DNA from: Cladorrhinum sp. PSN259 | Taxonomy: Eukaryota > Ascomycota > Sordariomycetes > Sordariales > Podosporaceae | NCBI GenBank assembly: GCA_033725935.1 | Contig: MU867076.1 | Span: 543,319-607,318 of the forward strand | DNA: 64,000 bases | Reading direction: 5' to 3' | Part shown: positions 23,859 through 33,502 of the stretch, one piece after another | Layout: every line of letters starts with the position of its first letter | Position numbering within the stretch: the first letter of the stretch is position 1 | The notes under the pieces: generated by a model | Told to the model about the DNA's origin: nothing | The model's input: the letters and a program-made list of their open reading frames with translations, nothing else | Database searches by the model: none | Position numbers and translations under genes: made by a program

Positions 23859-26015
23859 TCAGCTTGCGTTCCTCTGCTCCCCAGACAACAGAGAAACCAC
23901 AGTCCTCATAGCACCCAACGGCTCCTCGCCACCTTGTATCAACTCGTCAAACAACCTCGGAATACCCGAAAGTTGTCCTCTGTCATCATGTTTATGCCCT
24001 GTTTCAACAAACGTCAGCCACTACACCCAGAGTTAAAGGAAGAAGGGGGAAAAAAACTTACACTTCCCAGGAACACCAACCAACACCCCCAACTCGCTCC
24101 TAGCCTCCCCCGTCCAATCGAAATGTATCTTCCACACAACCCTCAATTTACTAGTCTCTGCCTCATCGTCACTATTTAAGCAAGGCACCTCCAAATCCAT
24201 ACAAGTCCTCCCCATATACGGCAGTAATTCCCTTGCTTCAAAGTGCTTCTTCCCCTCTTTCTCATCACCTTCGCCATCTTCATCCTCCTCGTCAATATCC
24301 TCTTCACGCTCCGCATCTCTTCTCTTCCTTTTTCGTCGTCGCTTCTGCTTTCTCTCTCTCATCCTTCTAACCATTTTCTGCAGTCGTTCTTTATCCCCCA
24401 CCTCGTTCTCTAAAGTGCTAAAAACCTTGGCTCGTTGGACGGAGACGCGCAACCACTCGGCCATTGACCAGGTGAGAACTGACACGTTGTTGTACAGACC
24501 GGAACTGGGTACGTCGTCGTCCTTTTTTACTATTTTCTGAACAAAGGGGTTCAACTCCGCTACTGCATTCGGATCGAGCTTTGGGACAGAAAGCTCAGTG
24601 ATGCCCAGAGTTTTAGTGTTTACAGTCATTTCTATCCTTGCCGTAAAAAGACCACGAGGCGAGGTCGAAGAAGCGGTGATGGAGTGTTTTTGAAGTAACG
24701 GCTGAGTGTCAGGGAGGGAAAAGACAGTCGAGGTGAAGGTCAGGGGCGTGAATATCTGAAGGAAGGGTAAGGCTTCCTCTGTTGATTTGAATGGGATCGG
24801 ATGGTGGGAGATTATTGGTTTGTCTTCGCTTGTGTTTGTAACGGGGAAGAGGGAAGGTAGTTCGGTGCCTGGTTTGTTGAAGGGGAGGAAGGATATTGGG
24901 TTTAGAGCAGAGGACAGCCAATCTGGGATTGGTTTTTCCTGCTTATTTTGCTCTGATGGTGGGAGCGCTCGTCGAGTGAGAAGGTCGAGGATCTCAGTTT
25001 TATTTGGAGGGGGTGTTGGAGTTTGTTTGGAGAGGTGTGATTGTCGGATGCGCTCGTTCTCTTTGCTTGCTGTGCTGAGATCCTTCTCAAGGGCTGCGAT
25101 TTCGGCTAGAAGGGAGTCGCGCAGCTTTTTCTTTTCGGCGTCCGGATCGACTGGTTTAAGGCCTCGTTGTTCGGCCGTGGAAGGCTCAGTGGCAGTGGGA
25201 GGAGAGGGCGCGGTCTGTCCCTTCTTTGGCAACTTAAGCTCTGGCGGAGCATCTATCTCTGCCTCCTCTGGTCGTATGGGAGGCTGCTTAAGCGGCGAGG
25301 AGCTCTTAATCTTCTCGGCCAATGCTCGATTCCTCTTAGGACGTCTCGAGGGTGTGTTGTGTATCCCCGAAGGAGGTGTGCTAACCACGGGATCGGGGCG
25401 CTCGGGGGTAGGTGGGAGCTCAGGTTCTGGAACTACAACTTCGGGAACGGAACCGAGAGGGGATCGTCGTAAACCGCGCTTCGCGAAAGGGTTTTGGGTG
25501 AGTGGTATTTCGGATGTCGCTCGAGCTGATGGTTGTTCCGCAGGAACAGATCCTGCAGGCGAACGTCGAAGACCGCGCCTGGCGAATGGATTCTCATCTG
25601 CAGGTGGTAAAGGTTGTGACGTCGCGCGCTTCGCATTCAACCGTCTCGCCGGCGATTTGAGGATACTCGCGTCCACTCCATCTTCCTGACTTCCTTCTCC
25701 TCCCCGAATATTTGGGTCTCTTGCCGTTGGGTCGCGCGCAACCGATCGAAGCTCGAGTTGGTTCTTCAACGTTTGCGACAAACCCCCAATGCTATCGGGA
25801 GTAGCTGCGCGGGGTGGGGCATCGGGCGAGCTCTGTGAAGGTTGGTTCTCTCGTTGCTTCAAGATCTCGGGATTATGTCGCCCAAGACTCGCTCTCGTTG
25901 GCGATGCATATGAAGGTCTCCTAGGCTTCGCGCTTGGTTCCTTTGGCTCTTCTTGGCCCACCGGAACAGATGTCCTGGGCGAGGTCCTGCGTCGCTTGGG
26001 CGCCGGATTCTCCAT
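23859..26015 (-). CDS. Probable inner-kinetochore protein, CENP-O/Mal2-like
   Basis: Minus-strand exons 24062-26015 and 23859-23998 (63-nt intron, GTAAGT donor, AACAG acceptor) encode 697 aa. The splice restores a continuous C-terminal block (LGVLVGVPGKWHKHDDRGQL). Residues 1 to about 290 are disordered, basic and Pro/Ser-rich, with two near-identical motifs (NPFARRGLRRSP and NPFAKRGLRRSP). A coiled coil follows (LRDSLLAEIAALEKDLSTAS), then a beta-rich domain (GLFTARIEMTVNTKTLGITE) and VLTWSMAEWLRVSVQRAKVF. A Lys/Arg/Glu-rich insertion precedes the final domain. The order of coiled coil then alpha/beta modules, and the EL-x2-F plus W-x(n)-A-x2-RA pattern, resemble fungal CENP-O family proteins of the COMA/CCAN complex. 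This is recognition by resemblance; a profile search would settle it. The gene itself is well supported. Confidence 0.55.
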
Positions 26016-27101
26016 AGCGGCGCAGTTGAGTTTCTGATTATCTGATCATAGTCGCGGAACTCTCCGACACGTAAAACCTCTCAATGACGCGTCGAAATCG
26101 GTGTCGTTGTAGCGCTATAATGGGTATACTGGGGAGTGGTGGGGATCCAATGTTTTGGTTGGAAAGTTTACCACAGTAGGCCAGTGATGCGCTGAAGGTG
26201 CTGCCAAGAACCTAACGATTTCAGTCCCAAAATTCGACCATCATAGAAATCACCAATAATTAACAATTTATATCACAACTTTTATTCGGCAAACTTTTTT
26301 TATTTATCTTGTTCTTGAATGCAATGCATCACTATATCACATGACTTTACACGTGCAACTGTCATATTCTCTTGGCTTGTCATCTGTTACTCAGTTAGGC
26401 CGTCAGTGACCTCGATGCTAAAGCCTGCCAATCTGGCTAGCCTTGACCCGCTCTTTTCGGCACTCCAGAGGTCAGAGTACTGTACCCTGAGCTCGGGCCA
26501 CCGAGTCCCTGCCAAAACCTCTTCACAGCTCAGGAACTCCAAGCTGCATCCCAATTTACAGTGGAACACCATCATCTTGGAGCCAGAATCCCGAAGCATG
26601 GTGCTCAACAGATTCAAATTTGAGATGCTACAAATAAAATGTATTCACACTGCAACATTTGTCCCTTGATATTTTGCCCCTCTTTTATTCGACATTTAAT
26701 ATGTTGCCCCCTTCACGCGAATTTAACCCCTTTACTTGTATTTTAACCATTCTAGAAAGTGTTCCGGACTCTGTGGCTCATTGTAACTGGGGACTGTGGC
26801 TTTGTCAGATTGTAATGCCTTGGATACAAAGATACCGACGTTGCGGGCGTGTTTGTGGCCGACGGGAGGGTCAGGGCCTGGGTGAGTAGGCTCCTACAAT
26901 TCTACCTAGCTAGTTCCATCTAAAACTGCCATCTTCAAGTTCTGACTGTCAGATCCAGACTATTGCCCCAGGCTTGGTGAGTTCGGCGAGCGGATCTCAT
27001 CCGACTCCACCTCGACTCACATTCTCACAAGCCTCGCATTCATAGGACAATTCCGGCAATGCTTCACTCCGGGTACTTCAACCAAAAGTCACCCCTAATC
27101 G
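26016..27101. other. Left part of the accessory block
   Basis: No supported gene. It contains direct-repeat copy A (listed separately) and a stretch from about 26220 to 26320 that is AT-rich. Short open frames on both strands overlap each other and show no recognisable domain. Confidence 0.4.
26323..26425 (+). repeat. Direct repeat copy A bounding the accessory block (RIP-like changes)
   Basis: About 100 bp matching 31292-31393 in the same orientation, from AATGCATC to GCTAAA. Comparing copies, I count six C/T differences, all T in this copy (three at CpA, two at CpG, one at CpT), plus two transversions and two small indels. Confidence 0.75.
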
Positions 27102-27389
27102 CTACTTGGTCACCTGCCGGACGATATCGCCCCCAATATCAATACCGAGCTTGACGTCTTCGAGGGCTACGAGGAGGGCATTGGCCTGTGTGTTGATCCT
27201 GTCGTAGTCCTGCTTCTTGTTGCGGTAGTCTTCTTCGAAAGGCTTCAGCTTGATCTCGGCCTCGAGGTCGCGGTGACAAGTCTCAAACTCACCCAGTACG
27301 CTTTCTCCCACCAATGACAACTGTCCAAATTCCGCTCGCACGTGTTTTTCCACTTCTACCTCTCTTCTTCCACATCTAAACTCAACCAT
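27102..27389 (-). CDS. Hypothetical 95-aa protein (uncertain)
   Basis: Open frame with reasonable amino-acid composition, rich in charged residues with heptad-like spacing (FEEDYRNKKQDYDRINTQAN) and a C-terminal VALEDVKLGIDIGGDIVRQV. It starts 28 bp from the divergent disrupted ORF on the plus strand. I do not recognise a family. It may be a small gene, the last exon of something larger, or a relic inside the accessory block. Confidence 0.25.
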   Translation of the reverse strand: MVEFRCGRREVEVEKHVRAEFGQLSLVGESVLGEFETCHRDLEAEIKLKPFEEDYRNKKQDYDRINTQANALLVALEDVKLGIDIGGDIVRQVTK

Positions 27390-27626
27390 ACGGGTCAGCC
27401 GTCAAGTCTCAACACTTATGTTCGAAGTTGGCGTTTGGAATGCCAACCTTCCCCTGTCGCAAGCGAAGAAGAGAGCCGCAAATGGCAGTCCGGCCGAGTC
27501 GACCATCCCGCTGCCGCACCTTCGAGCTGGCGCAAAGGCCTTTATCAAGCCCAACGTCAACTGGGATTTCTTTGGTGTCACCTTCCTCGTCTGTGACGCC
27601 AGAGGTGCTGCTGCGAACGCCAAGTA

Positions 27627-28049
27627 CAATCTAATGCTTGAACGTTTGTTAGCTCGGTACATGCCCCATAAAACCAAGAACAGAAGCAAGGTATGGAAGC
27701 CAAGCAAAGATGCAAACCGAAAGGTATTAGATACCTATACAGGTCGGGATATCCAATATGCGTAGAAAAAGTTCAGGAATACATTAACAGAAGCTAAATA
27801 TACGTAAAAGGAAGTCAGTAATGCATTAATAAAAGCTGAATAGGCGTAGAAATAAGTTAGGAATGCATTAACAGAAGCCGAATATGCGTAGAAAGGAGTT
27901 GAGAATGTATTAGCGGAAGCCGAATATGCGTAAAAAAAAGTTATGAATGCATTAACAGAAGCTGAACGGGCGTATAAATAAGAGAAATAGGCATAGGAAA
28001 GTGTGAATGGGGCGTGTACCGCGCTAACAAACGTTCAAGCATTAGATTG
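27627..28049. mobile_element. MITE copy 1 (Tc1/mariner-like, TA target duplication)
   Basis: 423-bp element with terminal inverted repeats of about 41 bp. The left end begins CAATCTAATGCTTGAACG, and the right end read on the other strand begins the same way, with about two mismatches across the repeat. TA dinucleotides flank it at 27625-27626 and 28050-28051. No transposase is encoded. The interior holds five 42-bp tandem units. It is non-autonomous and would need a transposase in trans. It sits inside an ORF. Confidence 0.85.
27761..27971 (+). repeat. 42-bp minisatellite inside MITE copy 1
   Basis: The unit landmark CGTA recurs at 27761, 27803, 27845, 27887, 27929 and 27971, an exact 42-bp period. 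Units share GAATGCATTAACAGAAGC and a following GAATATGCGTA or close variants. MITE copy 2 has the same unit at 30788, 30830, 30872 and 30914. Confidence 0.85.
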
Positions 28050-28403
28050 TATCTGCAATTGAAGCCTGGCCTCTCCCTCGCACAGGCTAGGGCGGATGAG
28101 GCGATCACTTACGATTGCTACGAGTTGGAACGTGTTCAAACGTACAATATTGGCTTAGTTGTCGCTTGGGCCAAGGCCAGACTCGTCCGCCACCTCCGCA
28201 GCAAGGAACAGGAGAATCCCATCGCCCTCGGTACTCCTAACCCAGCCGGCGACAGACCCATAGGGCAAGACAGCGTGGTGGAAAACCATATCGAGTTTGT
28301 CGAATTCATTAGCTGCCAGAGCAAGATCGAGGAGGCCGAAATTCTTGCCCGCGATTGCCGGGCTATCACCGAGGCTAGACCACACCACCATACTCTGCTG
28401 TGA

Positions 28404-28952
28404 GAGGTGAGGAAGTCTTCAAGCCGACCACCTAGGTATGTTTAGGAACTTCCCTCATTCTCTTTTCCCTTCTTTACATTAGCACCTTACTAACCCGGTT
28501 GACGAAAGATGTATTATCCGCGAGGTCATTGTGGCCAAATATTATCGGCGGCTGATGAGGTTTTGGGCAAGCTGGGTATAGTATAGGCTGAACGTGGAGC
28601 TATAATGAATGATGAGCATGCATGGGAAGGTGGTCTGGCGTTTATTTCGGGCGATTGATCGGGAGGAACCCCCCTTTTTAATAAATAGGCCCCCACATTC
28701 CAGGTTAGGGTTACTTTTAAATTTGAAGGCTTTCAATTCAACCTCCACTACTTTCTTCCTCTCACTCGCACCTGTTCATGCATTAGCGTAGCTCTGAAGA
28801 TGAACAAGTCTGCACGATCGCTTTACCCTTGTGTTTGTACAGCTTTGCCGGAAATCCCTTGATGCCCCAGAAATCGACAATGTCCCCAGACACCGTATAC
28901 ACATCGAGGACTGTTCTCTCCACTCGACAAGGGCGCTTAGGAAGCAGATTGT
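28404..28952. other. Gap within the accessory block
   Basis: No gene or repeat that I can support. Open frames are short, low in complexity and differ between strands. Confidence 0.4.
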
Positions 28953-29333
28953 TCACATCTTGTGATGGACATGGATGGTGTTACGATGCTTGACGCTTGC
29001 GTGTTGCATCAGGTTCCTGAAGTGCCAGTGTCGGGCTTGCGAGGGGCGGTCGAAGGACTCGGGCTCTCTGGTCAGCTTGGCACAATATTTTCCAGGAAGG
29101 GCGTCTCCCATGCGGACATGGTGATCCTGGAGAGCGTCGTGATCCTCTTCATCGAGAGACCCGTCATTGTCATCGTCATCGACTTTATCGAGAGACTCGT
29201 GACCGTCATCATCGATATACTTGGGTGGTGGGGGTGCCTGCCGTGCTGATAGAGGCGACATGGTTGGTCGAGATGCTGACTTGGGGTGTAATAGGGGGTT
29301 TAAGTTTGAGATCAGATGATGGGGTGCTTCCAA
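28953..29333 (-). CDS. Hypothetical acidic protein, 126 aa or less (uncertain)
   Basis: Minus-strand frame with an acidic centre made of related repeats (YIDDDGHESLDKVDDDDNDG then SLDEEDHDALQDHH). The first ATG is at 29333; an internal ATG near 29261 (MSPLSARQAPPPPKY) is equally plausible. There is no signal peptide or known domain. Composition could reflect a short GAY-type DNA repeat rather than selection on protein. Confidence 0.25.
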   Translation of the reverse strand: MEAPHHLISNLNPLLHPKSASRPTMSPLSARQAPPPPKYIDDDGHESLDKVDDDDNDGSLDEEDHDALQDHHVRMGDALPGKYCAKLTREPESFDRPSQARHWHFRNLMQHASVKHRNTIHVHHKM

Positions 29334-29890
29334 GAAAAGTGAAGTGTGCTTAGCCTGTTCCCAGCTGGTATATGTGGTCGAAGTGTGCGAGTATAATATG
29401 CTACTCTCATTTCCGTGATTTCACGCCAACCGCCATCTCGACGCGAAGCGATCCCAGTGCCGTTATGTTTGCCCAGGTTTCTGGGGGGTATAATGTTGAA
29501 TGCTCCTGCTAAGTATGTGAAGGACCGCGTCCTCCTGGCCCGCTATTACCGTCATTCCGTTTAAGCGGGAAATAGCTAAGGGGGGAGGGGCGGAGCGGAA
29601 TATGGTAGATTTCCTTATCATAACTTTGCCAAAATGCAAATCCCTATATTCATCTTCTTGGTACCTTGAAAACCTGATATATTGTGAGCTTGGAAAATAA
29701 CGCCACTTGCTCATATCAAAGCAACCGTCGCCATGCCGCCCTCTCCAGCAGCTCAAGGCTTTTCCTCCACTACTACTTTCCCTCCTCACACCCCTACCCA
29801 TTTACGTTCAGTTTCTGGAAACATCCCTACCATTCCGTTTCGAACCATCGCCGCTTCACCAGTGACCCTACCGCCATTACTCCTCACTCC
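29334..29890. other. Gap upstream of the orphan gene at 29891
   Basis: Contains the probable promoter of the next gene. The reading frame of that gene is open back to 29684 without an ATG. No other feature seen. Confidence 0.4.
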
Positions 29891-30493
29891 ATGGAGAGTC
29901 AAAAGCCGCTTTTTATCGGCGGCGATATGGACGCCGTGAAGTTACTGGGTATTACCCTCCGCGGGGAAGATGGTTCGTTGGGCTGCCATAACCTGGATGG
30001 CGCCCAGATTAAAATCATGGAGAACCACTTGATCAAGACGTTCGGTGTAGACGGCATCTTCTACAGTGAGCCATTCATCATCCTCAGCTACGATCCCAAG
30101 ATAGCGGGCCCAGGCGAACTCCCGTTATCAGTCGGGGGATTAATCCCTATTTGGAGGCCTGACGTATACGGGAACGCGGACTTTTGGCCTTGGCTGGGTT
30201 GCTTTGGGCAAGGTGAAGGTGTAACTCTCGAAGGAGACCGATGGCATAGTATTGATATTATGCAAGGACCGACTTTTGAGCAGTTAAGAGAGCTCGCCGA
30301 TGAACTGTTTACTGAGTGCGAAGCACTCACATTCCACACTAAGACGTTGGTCGTCGAGCTGCCCCGGATGAGCGAAGACGATTTTATTAAACGACTTCAA
30401 ACCCTGCCGGAGTATATTCGGGGCCTCCCTTTTGTTACCCAGTATCATAACGGGCCCGTTGTTGGAAGAGAAACGAGGCTACACTATATGTAG
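29891..30493 (+). CDS. Orphan 200-aa protein in the accessory block
   Basis: Intronless frame with balanced, globular-looking composition starting MESQKPLFIGGDMDAVKL. Notable stretches are GEDGSLGCHNLDGAQIKIM, LPLSVGGLIPIWRPDVYG and NADFWPWLGCFGQGEGV, ending with YIRGLPFVTQYHNGPVVG. It has no signal peptide or transmembrane segment and no motif I can tie to a known enzyme. The frame is open 207 nt upstream of this ATG, but no earlier ATG exists in it; a short upstream exon is possible. It lies between the two MITE copies. The steady alternation of polar and hydrophobic residues makes it the most gene-like item in the block. Confidence 0.5.
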   Translation: MESQKPLFIGGDMDAVKLLGITLRGEDGSLGCHNLDGAQIKIMENHLIKTFGVDGIFYSEPFIILSYDPKIAGPGELPLSVGGLIPIWRPDVYGNADFWPWLGCFGQGEGVTLEGDRWHSIDIMQGPTFEQLRELADELFTECEALTFHTKTLVVELPRMSEDDFIKRLQTLPEYIRGLPFVTQYHNGPVVGRETRLHYM

Positions 30494-30639
30494 GGTCGAG
30501 AAGAACCCCGACTCGCCGTATTTGGGAAAATTTAGATGATTGGAATGAAAATGGCATGAATTTGTTCGTTTCTTGGAAATAGCGTCAGCCTACGTCTACT
30601 TGATTATTGCATTTGATTCCCCTAGTACGTCCTTGTGTA

Positions 30640-30992
30640 CAATCTAATGCTTGAACGTTTGTTAGCTCGGTACATGTCCCATAAAACCAAAGAACAGAAA
30701 CAAGGTATGGAAGACAAGCAAAGATGCAAAGCATAGGGTATTGAAATCGCAAGTTAAAAGATAGTATGTGGTGGAATATCCAGCATGCGTAGGAAGGAGT
30801 CAGGAATGCATCAATAGAAACAGAATAGGCGTAGAAAAGAGGTAGGAATGCATCAACAGAAGTTGAATAGGCGTAAAAAGGAGTCAGGAATATATTAACA
30901 GAAGCTGAATAGGCGTATATACAAGAGAAATAGGCATAGGAAAGTGTGAATTGGGCGTATACCGCGCTAATAAACGTTTAAGCATTAGATTG
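30640..30992. mobile_element. MITE copy 2, same family
   Basis: 353-bp relative of the element at 27627 with the same ends (CAATCTAATGCTTGAACG and its inverted partner) and TA at 30638-30639 and 30993-30994. It has three 42-bp internal units instead of five. It is inserted in non-coding DNA about 145 bp after the orphan gene. Same orientation as copy 1; no coding capacity. Confidence 0.85.
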
Positions 30993-31291
30993 TAAAGGAA
31001 TATGTGAATGATCCTAGGTCCTTAGGCGACCTGTAGGCTTGGCGCCCTGTAGCGAGGGTGGATGTACATAAGTTAAGGTTGTACCCAGTTGGTATGGTTT
31101 ACAAGTCTTGAACTGAACTGGTAGCGGCAGATTGGTGCATCTTTAGGAAATAAGCGGACTGGGATGAAATCATGATTCTTCACGGGGAGTCGTAATTCGA
31201 GGTTTGGTACATGACTTACCATGTAATAATAACGGGAAGGCTGCCCTGTGAACCGCAAGCTTATTATTGCCTTGCAACACCCTGGCCTACA

Positions 31292-31393
31292 AATGCATCA
31301 CCTATATCACATGACTTCACACGTGCAACTGTCACATTCTCCTGGCTTGTCATCCGTCACACAGTTGCCCGTCAGTGACGTCGACGCTAAACC
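31292..31393 (+). repeat. Direct repeat copy B (less mutated)
   Basis: Matches copy A at 26323-26425 in direct orientation, about 5 kb apart. It lies roughly 235-335 bp upstream of the next gene and keeps C at the six positions where copy A has T. This fits copy B being the native promoter-proximal sequence and copy A the derived one. Confidence 0.75.
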
Positions 31394-31627
31394 CTCGGCA
31401 AAGCCTTGAAATCCGCTGTCCCGTAGCGCATTGGATTGCACCCCTGTTGCCCCTCTCCCAAAATTTGTGTCAATTGAAATCTCGTCCGATACTATAGCCG
31501 GAACCATAACTCTCACTTCCTCGGGCCGCTGTTCTTCAAACTGTGCAACCGCTCTGACAAGCGCGTCGCTCGCCAACCCGCCCTACTGCACCCCTCGAAA
31601 CTCTATCTGCATCCTCAACGTCACAAA

Positions 31628-32887
31628 ATGCGGAGAACAATCCTGAGCGCCCAACCGGCGCGCGCCGTCACTCGGGTTTTTGGCAATGCTCAACCCCGCC
31701 GCACATTTGCGATCGCCTCTTCCAACAAGGAGCAGGTCTTCCCCGTCGGCGCCTTCTATGAGGCCGTCGTTCGCACTCCTTCGGGCGCCATCCCCAAGGT
31801 GAAGCCCGAGGAGCCCCCCGTCACCTCTCAGGAATCGTCCAAGCCCGCTCCTAAGACCACCACCCCCGAGAAGCCCGCCTCGGAGGAGAGACCCAAGCCT
31901 ACTGCGCAGGACGTCCCCAAGGTCGAGGACAAGCCCGCGACTCCCGCCGAGAAGCCCAAAGAGAAGCCTACCGAGGACAAACCATCCAAGCCCGTCTCCC
32001 CTCCCAAGAACACCACCTCTGCGGAGAGCAAGAGCGCCGCCGCCGCCGAAGAAGAACCAAAAGAAAAGTCCGCTTCCCGCAAGACTCGCAAGCCAAGAAC
32101 AAACGGCAACGGCAACGGAAACGGAACCAAGGAAAAGTCGGTTGATCCCTCCTTATCCTCTTCTCCATCATCATCATCATCTTCTTCTTCTTCCTCCCAG
32201 CCCACTTCTTCCACCTCTTTGCTCTCATCCTCATCGGACATCGATGATGATGTACCCCCCTCCGGTTCCGATCCCATCATAGATATCTCGAACAAAGGGT
32301 CTAACACCTCCGACTCATCACAGGCAGAGCAGCGCGCCCGCGTAATTTTTGGGTCGAGCCTAGCCGGCCCCGCAGAGCGAGCAGAGCGGCTCGCGCGCAT
32401 CAAGAATCAGAGTCGTCTCATTGCCGGCGTGCTGGTGCCGCCGAAACCCGAAGAACCAGACAACTGCTGCATGAGCGGGTGCGTAAACTGCGTTTGGGAC
32501 AGGTATCGCGACGAGATGGAGGATTGGGCTTCTAAATCGCGAGAGGCAGAGGCGAGACTGGCTGCTCGGGAGGCTTCTTCTGCCAGTGGCTCAGAAGGTG
32601 GTGTGGTGTCTGCTACGGAAGAGAGCATGGAGGCTACTACTGGAAAGCAAAAGATACACCTGGGCGTTCGTGGGCTTGATGGTGCGAGGGTGGGAGCCGC
32701 TGCTGTGAGCATGGATGATGACGGTGGTGGTTCTGCTTCTAATTGGAGTGAGGGTAAGACGACGATAAGCAAGAACCTTTGGGATGATGAACTCTATAAA
32801 AATGTGCCCGTTGGGATTCGGGAGTTTATGAAGCAGGAGAAGAGGTTAAAAGAAAAGCATTCTAGAGAGGGGACTTTGGGTGGTTGA
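31628..32887 (+). CDS. Mitochondrial oxidoreductase-like domain protein (OXLD1-like)
   Basis: Intronless, 419 aa. The N-terminus (MRRTILSAQPARAVTRVFGN) is Arg-rich, Ser/Ala-rich and free of acidic residues, as in mitochondrial targeting peptides. Residues about 50-240 are a long Pro/Lys/Ser/Glu linker including an S-rich run near 180-200. The conserved domain is at about residues 270-310: PPKPEEPDNCCMSGCVNCVW with Cys280, 281, 285 and 288, then DRYRDEMEDWASKSREAEAR. This is the short 'oxidoreductase-like' domain of OXLD1 relatives, whose enzymatic activity is not established. The C-terminal part (NLWDDELYKNVPVGIREFMK) also looks conserved. The start codon is the first ATG in frame, and copy B of the direct repeat lies just upstream. 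Confidence 0.82.
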   Translation: MRRTILSAQPARAVTRVFGNAQPRRTFAIASSNKEQVFPVGAFYEAVVRTPSGAIPKVKPEEPPVTSQESSKPAPKTTTPEKPASEERPKPTAQDVPKVEDKPATPAEKPKEKPTEDKPSKPVSPPKNTTSAESKSAAAAEEEPKEKSASRKTRKPRTNGNGNGNGTKEKSVDPSLSSSPSSSSSSSSSSQPTSSTSLLSSSSDIDDDVPPSGSDPIIDISNKGSNTSDSSQAEQRARVIFGSSLAGPAERAERLARIKNQSRLIAGVLVPPKPEEPDNCCMSGCVNCVWDRYRDEMEDWASKSREAEARLAAREASSASGSEGGVVSATEESMEATTGKQKIHLGVRGLDGARVGAAAVSMDDDGGGSASNWSEGKTTISKNLWDDELYKNVPVGIREFMKQEKRLKEKHSREGTLGG

Positions 32888-33502
32888 AGTGAGCGAGCAG
32901 CCTGCCTGAAGTTTGTATAATTATTTTTTCTCCAATTCCGGACGGACGGGCGTTGGTTCTTATTATTTTGTTTTCTTTTGTGAAAGCCTCCTTGTATAAA
33001 TCACTTCACTCATAGAGAGAGCATGATTTTGTTGGGGGAGATAAATTCTTTGGCTCTATAACTAGACGCGAGTGCGTCTTTGTCTATTTGTTCAAGCCAG
33101 GAAAATGCCTGTCTGATACTATATACCCTTTGCAAAAAAATTCTTGCCAAGGAAGTGATGCTACTCGGCTCACGCGCCTTCAGCGAACTCCGAGATAGGT
33201 AGGTAATGGAGGGAAAAAAACAACCACACTCTAAGCGGCCTCGGCTCCTCCTCCTCTCCTCACTCCCCTTGCGGGTGCTAGATAGCAACATCTACACCCA
33301 TCTGGCCTTCTCTAACCTCTTGATGCTGCAAACAACGCCGCCCTGCTCGCAAACTCCTCGCTTCATCCCATCATATTTTCATGATGTTTCCAGAAAATAA
33401 GCAGGCTGATGGATGGATGGTGGATATCATATTTGTTTTTGTCTGTTTTTTGTACTTGTCTTTGGTTCTTTTTTTTAAAAACTTCTTTACTAGGCCTTTT
33501 CT
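32888..33502. other. Convergent 3' region
   Basis: Between two convergent genes. No gene or repeat that I can support. Confidence 0.5.

Larger units (their letters stand above)
27418..28403 (+). pseudogene. ORF interrupted by MITE copy 1
   Basis: The frame from 27418 (MFEVGVWNANLPLS) runs into the MITE at 27627 and stops within it at 27765, giving 115 aa. The same frame resumes after the right target TA (28050-28051) as codon TAT, then LQLKPGLSLAQARADEA, and continues to a stop at 28403. Dropping the element and one TA leaves a continuous frame of 186 codons plus stop. The protein is unfamiliar: an N-terminal part with VNWDFFGVTFLVCDARG and a C-terminal helical, charged part with VVAWAKARLVRHLRSKEQ. 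That the frame is kept on both sides suggests it was coding when hit. Whether it was ever a functional gene, and where it starts, is uncertain. Confidence 0.4.

Noticed and set aside
24787..25689. 300-codon plus-strand frame opposite the kinetochore-like gene
   Set aside because: Gly/Ser/Arg-rich antisense shadow of a disordered coding region.
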